Positions 23,075 through 34,300 of a stretch of DNA of 51,408 bases are shown in pieces (positions within the stretch are counted from its first letter, which is position 1; the number at the start of each line of letters is the position of its first letter). A program made the translations under genes and the position numbers. Source of the stretch: Brachionus rotundiformis (lineage: Eukaryota > Rotifera > Eurotatoria > Ploima > Brachionidae); assembly GCA_016802295.1 (NCBI GenBank), contig JAESIW010000178.1, forward strand, positions 1 through 51,408, in the 5' to 3' direction. Below the pieces are notes generated by a model, which did no database searches, was not told where the DNA came from, and saw nothing but the letters and a program-made list of their open reading frames with translations.

Positions 23075-23890
23075 ATCATCCAGTTTTTTAATCCCCAAAA
23101 AATTATTTCCTTGAAAATTATCCAGTTTTTATAATAAGAAAAATTATCCTGTTTTCTTATCTAAGAAAAATTTCCCATTTTGAAAATAAGAAAAGTTTCC
23201 CGTTTTTTTTAAGTCAAAAAAAAATAATGAAATTATCCTTTTTTTAATCCCAAAATAAGAATAAGAAAATTTTTCTGTTTTTTTAATATCAAAAAAAAAT
23301 AAAAATATTATCCCTTATTTTTCAGAAATATAAAATAAGAAATTTTTAAGGCAATTTTAATTATTTTTTAATATAAAAAAAAATAGGCAATAATATAAAA
23401 ATTAAATTAATGAAAAAATTTTTCTACTCCTTATATTTAGGACTACTTGAATATCTGTCCAATAAATCCAGGTCTTTTCGTTGATTTTCTTCACCTCTTA
23501 ATTTACTGATCAAACTTGCTTTTGCTAAATCTCGGTCCATTTTTAACACACGTTGTTTGTTAGTGCCATTTTCTCCCACAACCTCTTAGCTTCATTCTTG
23601 ATATCCGAATTTGTTAAACCTTCTATTCTCTCATCAATTGCTCTTTCAACACTTTCTTGATCATCTCGTTTGGTTTGTCTCATTCTTTCAAAATTCTCAC
23701 TATTTTTAAGCGACTTAATTATATAAAAAGAATAGTTATTATCACCCTAATAAATACCTGACATAAAAGAAAAATTCTTGAAATACTTCAAAAGAAATAA
23801 GATAATTTTCTAATTTATCAAAACGGGATAATTTCCTTATTAAAGAAAATGGGATAATTTTTTTATTTTTATATTGGGAAAAAAAATTAA
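23075..23890 (-). mobile_element. Decayed transposon with AAATTATCC subterminal repeats and a broken ORF
   Basis: The left flank (23075-23350) has repeated units like AAATTATCC-TGTTTTTTTAAT; the right flank (23820-23880) has the same motif inverted (AAAACGGGATAATTT, AATGGGATAATTT). Between them the minus strand encodes a recognisably coding but broken frame: RFDKLENYLISFEVFQEFF, then after a frame change GDNNYSFYIIKSLKNSENFER and RDDQESVERAIDERIEGL, and after another change KMDRDLAKASLISKLRGEEN, ending near 23425. I do not recognise the family. Two frame changes make it a pseudogene. Confidence 0.5.
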
Positions 23891-24355
23891 AACATATTTC
23901 AAAAATACTGCAACTTGGTGCAACTAACTTTGTTGCATGTTTTTACTTTTCTAAAAAAAAAAGCTTTGTTTTTTTTTTTACTAAAAAAATCAATAATCAC
24001 TTAAAATCTTATTGATGTTTAATTATTTGTCTTTAATTTTCATTAGAAAAATGATTTTAGGTAAAAAAGGTATTTTTCTAGAAATAATTTATTTCATCGA
24101 AATTATATTTATTTTTATCGAAAGGAATTTTGTTTTCTTTTTGCGTTTGAAATACCTTTCTAAAGACAAATTATAATTCTAAGGAATTTTATTTGAGTAT
24201 AATTAATATTCAAAGAAATAACTTGTGATTGCAAAAATAAAGTTATTTCTTTGAAATGTTACTAAAATACTAAAATCTTACTTAATCAGTTTAATAACTA
24301 TCTTTATTTAAAAACTAAGGTATTGAAAATTTAAATTCAACCAAACAACTCCTGA

Positions 24356-26397
24356 GGGACTATTTTGATATGATCGAGAAAATAGTTAGTTTTGAATACA
24401 CTGGCTTAAAAGTTTTAAAAAAATCAGCAAACAATTTCTACAGACTTTTTATTAAAACATTTTTTGCCATAATGGAAAAAGAAGATTTCGATTACAAAGA
24501 ATTAGAGCAGATTTTGATTATTTTAAGCATTTTAAATGACAACATTCGACAATTAAACAGCTTTGAGCTTTGGTCAAAAAAAAACCTCTTCAAACATCAA
24601 CTAAACATGTTAGATTTCTTTGCTCCAAATATTGAATTTTGTCTTAGCAATTTAAAATACATATCCAGTTCATTAGAAGATTCATCATTGTCAAACTCAA
24701 AAAAAGAACTTTTAGGAAATTATTTATTTTCCAAGTTGGTTCATGTTTTAAATAATAAAATGAAAAGAGAGGATTTTGAAAAAATTAAACAAAAAATAAA
24801 TGAAACAAAAATTGAGAATTCAAGTGACAAAAGTATACTTATTGAACAATTCGAATCAACTAGCAGCAGTAGCAAATATTCTGGTGTTAGCTTAGACAAT
24901 TTTGTACTCAGGTACAAATGTAGACTTGATTTAAAACAGAACGCAACTTTGTCTTATGTGACACAAAATGTTATTCAATACTGTTTGGAATCAAACGATT
25001 TAAACGAAATAATTGATATATTAAAAGAATTAATATTTTTAATCAATTTTGAATATTTAAGCCATGAAGAAACAATGGTCATTTTAAAAAAGCTAACTAA
25101 AACTATTGACGGTCAAAAAGAGTCGATTGAACTTTTTTTGGTCAGATTGGCCAAAATTTTAAGCACCAAAGCTGAAAGTGAATTAGTTAACAAGGTAAAT
25201 AGCTTTGAATTCAATAGAATATTTTATGATTGTGTTAAAAACAGAATTAAAAACTCTACTGGATCATTTATCAATCAAACAAGTGCTTTAGTTGCTTTTT
25301 ATGAACAAGTGAATAGATTATTGACTAATAATCAAAATGAGACCAAATCTGAAGAAAACGAATTTGAAAAAAATGTAACATCGATACTGAATTATACCAA
25401 TCAAATTGTAACTATCCAAAATGTGTCAAATAGTGAAATTAAATTGTTGAAGAGCATTTGTTCGAAAATTGATGAAAATATGAATTGCTTTGAAATGGTT
25501 GAATTTATTCTATTTGATTTGGCCATTATTCAATCTAGTTTGTTTTCATTAACGAGTAAAGACAAAAAAGATAAAGAAAAACAATTCAATTATATCAAAG
25601 AAAAAGTTGAAAATTTTGAAAAATCAAACAATTTATTAATAAATTCAATAAAACAACATGTACAATCGATTGATGAGAATTTGAGCAAAAACAATCAAAT
25701 TCAATCGATGATGAAAAATTTGGACAATGTTGACATGTTTGTGCCTTATTTGTCTAAATTAGTGATTTTAAAGAAATACCAAGATAGCTATTTATTAGAA
25801 ATAATCGATTCAAGTTTAAAATACAAATTCCAAAATGATTGTGACAAACATGTGAATTTTATTTTAGATTGCGTTCAACACAGTTCGAATCTAAAAAAAT
25901 TAAAAAGTTTATTTCTTGATTTAGCTATACAGCTAGAGATTGATCAGCTTTTTCATCGAGATAAAATTGATTGTATATTTAGTTTATATGATATTTTAAA
26001 TAAAGAATTAGATACGAATTGTGAAATTTCACAATATATAGACAAATTTGAGAGAAAAACAAAATCAGCTTTTGTTCAAATTTGTGATAATTTAAGTAAA
26101 AAATGTCAAATTATAAGCGCAAAGCAAATAAACGAAAATGTTGAGCAGACTGTTGAGTTAATTAATCAAATGTCGAACAATTTATCAAAAAATTTGAATA
26201 TCAATATGCTTCAATTGGGTGATTTGTTTAGAATGATTGTAAAAATAAAGGAATTTCTTAATCAGTTTAATTATGAAATCAATATTTTAGCATCGGAGGT
26301 TGAATTGACCAAATCAGAAAAAAAAATGGTAAACATACTGAAAAAATCAATAATTTACTTTCAATATGAAGGTCTAATTAATTTAAGATTTTTTTAA
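24356..26397 (+). CDS. Large alpha-helical protein segment (second exon of SecA-like gene?)
   Basis: Open frame of 675 residues from the ATG at 24370, and open upstream to an acceptor ending at 24355 (CTCCTGAG/GGACTAT). It is almost entirely helical, rich in Lys, Asn, Glu, Ile and Leu, with no signal peptide, membrane segment or catalytic motif I recognise. Near its end, ATG/GTAAAC at 26328/26329 is a phase-0 donor, and the next frame (28166 onward) starts after a phase-0 acceptor (ATATTTTAG). Thus 24356-26328 can be an internal exon between the glycine-rich protein and the motor region, and the final 23 codons would be intronic. Composition and codon use match the neighbours. If it is a gene of its own, it begins at 24370 and has no known function. 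Confidence 0.7.
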
Positions 26398-26612
26398 ACA
26401 TTATATATATATATAGATGCTATTTTAAATCGTTAAATTAAGACCAAAAAAGAAAAAAGAAAGTTAGTTTTAAATCATCACTTCCTTCATTTATGGGGTA
26501 TTCAAGGGTATAGTGAATTTCAAATTCAAATTGAACATAAATTCTTCATTTTTTAATATATATTAAAATTAAAGTTGATAAAAAACATTAAAAAAGTATT
26601 AATAAAAATGTT

Positions 26613-27003
26613 ATATTAGTATCACTACGCACTAGATTTCTTTTGAACACACTATTTGAAAAAGGTTTTGAACAAATTGAACAACAATTAACATACTGCA
26701 CTTTTTTTACTTAAAATAATTTTTTTCATGTATTGATTGATTAAAGATTACGAATCAATACGATATAAACAGATTATTGGCTTGATTTTTTAAAAAATCT
26801 TAATTAAAAATTCTATTTTAAGCAAAATATGAGCAACAAAGTATGTGGCACTTTGTTGCAGTATTTTATCTAGTATTTTTAATTAAATTTAATTTTACTA
26901 AATCAAATAATATATAATTTTTGCTTATCTTGTAATCGAAATTTACAAAACCTTTTTCAAGTAGTGTGCTCAAAAGAAATTTTGTGAGTGGTGATACTAA
27001 TAT
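26613..27003. repeat. MITE-like inverted repeat, about 391 bp
   Basis: The left end starts ATATTAGTATCAC and the right end finishes GTGATACTAATAT. Pairing continues inward for about 55 bases through TTTCTTTTGA-CACACTA-TTGAAAAAGG-TTTTG. The ends lie in AT/TA-rich flanks, so a TA duplication (Tc1/mariner-type) is possible but cannot be told from chance. No coding content. Confidence 0.65.
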
Positions 27004-27100
27004 TACATTCTTATTTCAATAGTTTGCAAAAATCAAAAATGAATTTTTTTTTTGATTATATGTTTAATGTTTTGTTTAATTTTTTAAAAATTCAAAACTG

Positions 27101-27490
27101 GCAAATTGAAGATTTTGATCTAAATTTTATGATCATACTCAAAAATATTTTTTTTATAGTTAAAACAAATAATTCACAGACATTTTATGTTTGTATTTGA
27201 GCATAGTTATTAAAAATTGATCATAAACGGCAAAGTAAAATTATTTCTCAATTTTCAATTTTATTCTTATGTGATTGCAAAAATAAAGTTATTTCTCAAA
27301 AAATTTAAATGCGCAATTTTATTGGATTGCATATTTTCAATTTTTTTAAATTGAATTTGAAAGTTTTAGAAGTTAAAAAAGTGTGGATAGTGCAATCCAA
27401 TGAAATTGCGCATTTAAATTTTTTGAGCAAAAAAGAATAAAATTGAAAATTGAGAAATAATTTTACTTTGCCTCATAAACTTCAATTTGC
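27101..27490. mobile_element. GCAAATTGAAG-family element, interrupted copy
   Basis: The ends are GCAAATTGAAG (27101) and its complement CTTCAATTTGC (ending 27490). The same ends and interior motifs (TTTATG-TCATACTCAAAA, CAGACATTTT) occur in the element at 39246-39583 and, inverted, at 45420-45600. A younger MITE (27229-27472) is inserted near its right end. No target duplication is visible for this copy. Confidence 0.55.
27229..27472. mobile_element. hAT-type MITE, 244 bp, 8-bp TSD
   Basis: The terminal inverted repeats are nearly perfect for about 38 bases: GGCAAAGTAAAATTATTTCT on the left, mirrored to CTTTGCC on the right. The flanks are identical 8-mers, TCATAAAC at 27221-27228 and 27473-27480. 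Eight-bp duplications are typical of hAT elements. Further inner palindromes (AAATGCGCAATTTTATTGGAT and its complement) make it a strong hairpin. Confidence 0.85.
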
Positions 27491-28165
27491 GTTCATATCT
27501 TTTATTTTTTTGGAAGGTTGTCTGGAATGCATCGACCCATTTTTAATGTTAATTTAATTTTTCATGTTATGTTAATCGATTTTCTGAACAATCGAACAAA
27601 ATAATATGTTTAAAAATTAATGACTTAAGAAATAATTGAAGACCGCCTGGGTTCAACATGGTGCAAAATTCATAATTGCATTTTTAAGTATATTTTGGTA
27701 AAACTCCGCAAAAAATAATAATTATTTGATAAGTTTTGCAGAGACTTTGACTATCGATGCAAATATGTATGTTGAACTCTGTTGCATTTAAAGATTTATA
27801 AAAGGCCTTTTTAAAAGATAAAACCAAATTTCAGAAAACTAAGAAAATTTTCTCAATAAAAAAAATTCGACCATTTTGAATTAATACTTTTTTTTTATTT
27901 ATTTATTTATTTAAAATTTAAAAATAACCAACTTTCGCCGGTAGGCCGCCCGAAGATAGATCGTTCCCCTTTCGGCAAATTTAGTTTGCATTTTTTTCTT
28001 TTGTGAGTGTGACAATTTTTAACTTTTTTTTTTCCTCTAAGGTTAAATGTATTTTTAAATCTAATAACTAAAAAAATATTTAAAGGCTATTTTATCTCAT
28101 TTTGTCATTAAAAAATGAATTTTCTTCAAAAAGGAATCTATTGCTAAATTTTGTTTATATTTTAG

Positions 28166-31100
28166 AATAATGATGTTATTGAAACAATGGATAATTGCTT
28201 AAAAAGTCAAAGTATCACAAATGAAAATAATTTTTTGATTAGATTAATTCCCCATTCTCAGGCAAAGTTTGACATTTATTTGTGCTTTTTGAACCTAAAA
28301 CTCATCAACGAAACAGAATTAAATTTAAAAGAATTGGAAGATTATGTTTTGATAAAAATTCATACAGATGAAAGCCAGGAAATTTTAGAATTTTTTACCA
28401 AAATATATTATGTTGTTGAAGATAATTGTCTGGAAAAAATCTTCAATTTAAAGGAAAATTTAATCGAAAATTTGGAAAACAAAAAAGTCCAATTAAATAA
28501 AACACAAAATTCAATTTGTCAAAAATGCATTTCAAAAGTTAACCAAAATCAACATTTAACTTTATCAAATCGAATAAATTTTCTTAACAGTTTATTCAAT
28601 AAGTTGCTGACTGTTGAATGTCAACTAAGTATACAACAGAAAATATTATATATGGAAAATTTAGGAAATAAAATTGAATCAATGAAAACCTATAATGATA
28701 TTGAAAGTTATCTAATAGATTTAATAAACTTAAAAAATTTTAAAAATTTGTCCACCATATTTGATCAAAAAATGAACAATTTATTTAAAGATAATTATGA
28801 AATATGCAGATGTTTGGACGATCTATTCGATATTCTTTTCACTAATTCAAACAATATTTTGAGTCAAATAATTCAATCGACAAAAATTGAACAACAAGCT
28901 GAATATTTAAAATTATCCATATGTTTGCTCAACTCTTTTTATTTTAGATACCTTAATCAACAAGAAACAATAGAATCATTCAGAATCGAATTGCTAAATT
29001 CATTAGATCAACAAACAATAAATAATATGTCCCTAATTGAACAATTGAACCAGATAATAATCAAAAATTGTTTTAAACTAAACGACTATCAAAATTATGA
29101 ACAACAAGATCAATGTGATAATTATTTCAATTTATTGACAGAAAAAATATGTTTAACATTTGAAAAAATTGAGAAATTTTTTAAAGATATTAATTCAGTT
29201 GTTTTTAATGATCCAAATTTTAATGTTTCCAAAGTCTCATTTTTAATGCAAATTGAAAGAGATGTTAAAGATATGGCTGCAAACTTTCATACACTGAAAA
29301 CAAATGATGCTATTGAAACTGTTGATAAATTGGTTAATAAAATTGAAAAATTAGTATCAGATACTTTCAAAAAAACGAGTTTAAAGGAACAAAAAACTCG
29401 TGCTGAACAAATAATATCTTCGCATGACTCGAAGCAAATAATTGATGAACTTAAAATTGACACTCTTTATTTGTTAGATGAAACGGTTTTCTATTTTCAG
29501 ACCAGTTTGGCTCATACATGTTTGACGTTGAAGCTTGAAGAAGTTAGCCAGGCAAACAAAATTAATCAAGCATGCTACGAACAATTAAAAAATGGAATCA
29601 ATTACTTAGTAAAACTAAAAGACTTGAGACTAGGTTTTTTTTCGTTTCACTATTTGATCACCTATTTGGAAAGTTCAATTGATCAAAATGCTGCTCCAAT
29701 TGTGCATGTAGACAATTGGTTTATTGACTTGATGTTTATAGTCTTTTCTTTAAGTTCACCAGATAAAAAAAAATACATTGAAACTTTAATTGAACAATTG
29801 AACAATTCAAATATTACAAAATATTTTACTCAACTTGATTTCATTCTTCCACTTTTGTCATCTAATTTACTCGATAAAGATAAAATTAAAAATGCTTTAG
29901 TCAAATTTGCCAACAATCCTTGTGAGTTTAGTGCAGACATTTGTTTTATTTTATTGAAATTCTATCATACAAAATATGCAAATTACCAAAGTGAACGATA
30001 CAATTTTTTTATGAGGCGTATATTAAATTCTTTTAAAAATGTTAAAAAATTAAAGATGATTAATTTCTATTTTGAATGTGACGATCATCTCGAAAAACAC
30101 AATTCCATTAAAAGTTTATTTTCTATTAAGAGCTATCTGTGTGACATTCTGTCCCCACACGAGTTAGAACTGTTAAAACACATGCAACCGAGTTCAGTAA
30201 TCAATGATATATTGGACAAGCATTGTGATTACATTTGGAGTGAAGTTATGGAAAGCATGTTTATTTCAATAATGAGCAATAAAATTTTGAATGATGAGAA
30301 AAATGTAATATTGGAAGAAATTCAACATTTAGAGGACGATAAAATAAGTATAGAAAGCAATTTGAAACAGCTAGTAGATTGTTCGTATTTTTCTCAATGC
30401 AAAGAGAGTTTTAATTTTTTAAAATCCAAAATAAAAAACCATCAAGCTCTAAATTCTATTAAAAATTTAAAAACAAATTTAATCCTAAGCAATGAAATTA
30501 TAATTGATAAACATATTTGGATTGGATTTATTGATGAATTGACGCGCAAAAATTTACATTTAGATAAAACTATAAAATTGTTGTCTCTGTGTCGTTATTT
30601 TTATCCCAAAGAAAAACATTTTATTGAACTTGTGAAAAACTGTGAGCCAAAATATTTGATAAGCTATATTTTACTAGAATCAGTCAAAAATTTGTTTTCG
30701 ACAATATTGTCACATTCGTCGACAAATTTCCAAACCGATTTGGCTTCAATGTGTGAGTGTGTGGAATCAAATTTTCTTGAAGGAGACAGTGATAATGAAT
30801 ATTACTTAGAATGGCTCGCTTCTATACTCCTAAACGAAATACACAAAAAAACAAAACTACAAAAAAGTGAAATTGAAGCAATAAAGAATACGCTACACAA
30901 TGGTTTTTGTTTAGGCATTAATCAAACAGGCGGGCAAGTTATTTTGAATAGAATTGAAAAGGTTCCAATTCTAAAATGGAACAATTTGATTAAAATAGAA
31001 CTAGTAAAAAGAGAACTTAATAGGCCTAATTGTGACAAGTTGGCCAAAGACATTGTTTATTTAGAAGATGTGCGTGGTACTAGTCTAGTAAATGAACTAG

Positions 31101-31300
31101 TGCTTGTTTTAAAAAGTGTTGCTCTCGATCAATTTACTCTATCTACTGTGGTTGAAAAATTTAAAAAAAATGAATGGGACTTGAACTTTAAAATAGTTCA
31201 ATTGATGAAAGAGACTGAGCCCAAGGATTGGATAAGGAAAATTTCTGAATATGATCAAAATGAGAAAAAAAAAAGAGATGTGTGTACAAGAATTGATTGA
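28166..31300 (+). CDS. Large alpha-helical protein, N-terminal to the SecA-like motor
   Basis: Open frame of 1,037 residues from ATG 28187, open seven codons further back to an acceptor at 28164-28165, so translation probably enters by splicing. It is helical throughout, with Cys/His-rich patches but no clear catalytic motif. At 31265-31274 there are ten adenines; the frame then ends within nine codons, while the +1 frame continues smoothly for 1,230 residues into the SecA-like motor. One adenine fewer would join the two. I therefore read 28166-34964 as one coding region with one homopolymer indel or a frameshift site. The role is unknown; sitting directly before the motor, it may be a regulatory or scaffold arm. 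Confidence 0.75.
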   Translation, partial: NNDVIETMDNCLKSQSITNENNFLIRLIPHSQAKFDIYLCFLNLKLINETELNLKELEDYVLIKIHTDESQEILEFFTKIYYVVEDNCLEKIFNLKENLIENLENKKVQLNKTQNSICQKCISKVNQNQHLTLSNRINFLNSLFNKLLTVECQLSIQQKILYMENLGNKIESMKTYNDIESYLIDLINLKNFKNLSTIFDQKMNNLFKDNYEICRCLDDLFDILFTNSNNILSQIIQSTKIEQQAEYLKLSICLLNSFYFRYLNQQETIESFRIELLNSLDQQTINNMSLIEQLNQIIIKNCFKLNDYQNYEQQDQCDNYFNLLTEKICLTFEKIEKFFKDINSVVFNDPNFNVSKVSFLMQIERDVKDMAANFHTLKTNDAIETVDKLVNKIEKLVSDTFKKTSLKEQKTRAEQIISSHDSKQIIDELKIDTLYLLDETVFYFQTSLAHTCLTLKLEEVSQANKINQACYEQLKNGINYLVKLKDLRLGFFSFHYLITYLESSIDQNAAPIVHVDNWFIDLMFIVFSLSSPDKKKYIETLIEQLNNSNITKYFTQLDFILPLLSSNLLDKDKIKNALVKFANNPCEFSADICFILLKFYHTKYANYQSERYNFFMRRILNSFKNVKKLKMINFYFECDDHLEKHNSIKSLFSIKSYLCDILSPHELELLKHMQPSSVINDILDKHCDYIWSEVMESMFISIMSNKILNDEKNVILEEIQHLEDDKISIESNLKQLVDCSYFSQCKESFNFLKSKIKNHQALNSIKNLKTNLILSNEIIIDKHIWIGFIDELTRKNLHLDKTIKLLSLCRYFYPKEKHFIELVKNCEPKYLISYILLESVKNLFSTILSHSSTNFQTDLASMCECVESNFLEGDSDNEYYLEWLASILLNEIHKKTKLQKSEIEAIKNTLHNGFCLGINQTGGQVILNRIEKVPILKWNNLIKIELVKRELNRPNCDKLAKDIVYLEDVRGTSLVNELVLVLKSVALDQFTLSTVVEKFKKNEWDLNFKIVQLMKETEPKDWIRKISEYDQNEKKKRDVCTRID

Positions 31301-34300
31301 CTTAATGCGTCAAAAAGAAGCTCCAAATGAAGCTAATTACAATATACGTGATTTGATATGTGTCAATCGAGAAATCAACAGTCAGTGTCTATTGGAACAA
31401 GCTTTGAATCAAATTCAAATAAAACAAAATTTTAAATCAACAATTACAGTTACAGACATTGCCAAATCTTTTGTTGAATACGATGAATCCGATGTTAAAA
31501 ATTGGACAAATGCTTACAAACTATTGTCCAAAGTAAATGTAGATAGCATACTTTCAACTGAAGTTATTGAGCTTTGTTGTGTTTTGTCCCGTAGCTCAAA
31601 GTTAATATTTGGTTACGAACTACGTTCAACACAACTAATAGCACTGATATTATTTATCGATGCTATGCTAAAGAGAACTGGTCGCTTGGCAAACATATCA
31701 ACTGGAGAAGGCAAGTCTGTCATTACAATTGTCACAACAATAGCTCATTTGTTGATCCGCGGAGGCACTGTAGACATTCTGACTAGCTCTGAATTGTTAG
31801 CTGAGCGAGATGCCATTGAGAGTGAGCATTTTTTCAATTTGTTCAATTTAAAAGTGAGCAATAATTGCGATTTGGAGGCCAGTCAAAATGAATCTGTGCG
31901 CCAAAATCGCTATCAGAATAATCAAATAATTTATGGTGTTATTGGAAATTTTCAACGTGACCTTTTGCTTACAAAATATTATGGCAAGCCTATTCGTAAA
32001 GAGTTGGCCACTTGTTTAATTGTAGACGAAGTGGATAGCATGTGCATAGACAATATGTGCAATACATTGTATATATCGCATCAAATAGCTGATTTAAAGT
32101 ATTTGAAAGATGTTTATGTGTACATTTGGCAAGCAGTGAACATGTTCGACACTGCTTACTACAATGTTAAAAATGTGGAAAAAATAAAGTCCTTTATCGA
32201 GCTTAAAATAAAAGAGTCACAAATAGTCTATCCGGCTAGTTTACAAGAAATGATTGATCGCAAAATAAAACTTTGGATTGAGAATGCTTATTTGGCTAAA
32301 ACATCAATACAAGAAGGGGATCAGTATAGTATTATAAGCAAAGGTCGTCAAACTGAACAAGTTGTAATCAACGACTTGCGAACAGGCATTGAACAATTGA
32401 ATTCACAATGGAGCGATGGTCTGCAACAGTTTATTCAGCTCAAACACTTCAATAAACTGAATGAAGAAAGCCTCAAGTCAATTTTTATGTCTAATTATAT
32501 TTTTTTTAAACAGTACAACCACAATATATTTGGCATGACTGGAACACTTGGTGCTAGTGAAGAAAGAGATTTGCTTTCAAATGCGTATGGTCTAGATTTT
32601 TTTCATTTGCCCAGATTTAAAAAAGATATCAATGTAAGACATGACGATTTTTTACTTGCCACCAGATCAGCTTGGCTTAATAAAATAAAACAATCAGTTA
32701 ACTCATATTTAGCTAATAATCGTATAATTGATGAAAATGAAATTGATGAAAGCAAAAATATGCTCAAGTCAAAACTTAAGGACAATGAACATTCGTCACG
32801 AAATATAGAAAAATTAAAAATTAAACTGAATGAAGCCAAATTGAAAATAATTGATGAAACTGAATTGAGTGTAAAAGAAGAAAAATGTCGGTTAATGGAC
32901 ACACAATTGTTAAATTTAGTAAAATCAAAAGAAGAAAATGAATTGTGCATTGAGAATATAAGAGATGTATTGGGCGAGGATAAAAGTCGTAATAGTGGTG
33001 CTAGAGCAGTTCTAATAATTTGTAAAAATAAAAAAGACGTAAATGATGTGGTACGGAATCTTTTGGTAAATCATAAACATTTGTATGATTTTTATGGCAA
33101 ATTGGACGGTTTAAGAAAAGTCGAAGGGCTATCTAAGCGTGTTGCTACTGACATACGTCAATTAAGACCAGGCGATATTGTAGTCGCTACTAATGTGGCT
33201 GGTCGTGGCACTGATTTTAGATTAAGTAATTTACTGCTTAAAAATGGTGGGCTGCATGTTATTTTGAGCTATATACCTGAAAATGAACGAGTTGAACTGC
33301 AAGCATTTGGTCGTAGTGGTCGCAAAGGACAGCCTGGTAGTGGCAACTTAATTGTCTATGATAAACGCTTGTTTTCTAATCATGAGTTGACTGTTGACTT
33401 GTTAAAACAAGAGAGAGATGCGCATGAAGAAGAACGTTTGATGGAAATTCGAAATAAAATGATACCTAGAGTGGTTATAGAGAAGAAGCTGTTCGAAAAA
33501 TTTGAAATTCTACAGGAAAAAGTTAATCAATACATTAAGAAAAAAGAATATGATAGCAGGCTCAATCAACTTCAAATCAAGTCTTTGCATAACAAATGGG
33601 CACTTTGGCTCGAAAAAATGAGTTCCCTTATTAACAATGTTTATAGGTCGAATGAAAAAGAAAAAGAATTATTCAATTGTTTTGATAATTTTGCTGACCA
33701 AATAGATAAAGATTGCTATCGTGATCAAAATGGTATTCAGTGTTTAATAGATGAACCTAGCGAATTAATCAAATTGGCCAAGTATAACATTTTAAATGAG
33801 AACTATGATCAGGCAATTAAAAACTGTGATGCTATTATTGACAATAATTGTATTGAAATGTGTGCTTTTGCATATTTATACAAAGCTATAGCGTTGTTTA
33901 GGCCAGTGAAAAATATTGGCATTGAAATAATAGATAAAAAAGCCCAGAATTTTAAAGGCGGTTTTAAAATTATTTCCTATAGTGTCAAACAAGACGGCAT
34001 GCATCTACTTAAAGTATCTATTGAATTGCTTGAAAAAGAAATGCAACGCATTCAAATGAGAAGTCAAGTATTGTGCAATATAGGAAAAGAAAATATTAAA
34101 TCTGGTATTGGATCAAAAGGTGATCATTTTTCAAAAAGCAATGCCAATGAAATAACAGTCCTTCAAATGCATTTAAATGCAGCTCAATCTGCTCTGAAGA
34201 CTTCGATTGATTGTGAAAAATTGTCTAATTGTTTGAATAGTACAAAATTATTCGATAGACTTGGTGATATTGATGAAAAAAAAGCAAACGACATTAAGAA

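Larger units (their letters stand above)
21737..24355. other. Candidate 2.6-kb phase-1 intron loaded with transposons
   Basis: It begins GTAAGT and ends CTCCTGAG, with the same phase (1) on both sides. An alternative is a short 60-bp intron ending GTGTAG at 21796, followed by about ten codons (T-W-H-S-Q-V-G-N-L-I) and a stop, which would end the first gene here. The stretch holds two decayed transposons, at about 21797-22850 and 23075-23890. A minus open frame at 22329-22574 lies within the first but matches nothing I recognise. Confidence 0.45.
26329..28165. other. Candidate 1.8-kb phase-0 intron holding nested MITEs
   Basis: It starts GTAAAC and ends TTATATTTTAG, phase 0 on both sides. It contains a 391-bp inverted repeat (26613-27003), a second family (27101-27490), and within that a 244-bp MITE with a perfect 8-bp duplication (27229-27472). 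Around 27935-27985 there is a short GC-richer patch (CGCCGGTAGGCCGCCCGAAG) of unknown role. No coding frame is convincing; the small plus frame at 26988-27200 is element sequence. Confidence 0.5.

Noticed and set aside
26988..27200. 70-codon plus-strand frame in the intron
   Set aside because: It lies across two MITE ends and is AT-rich noise.
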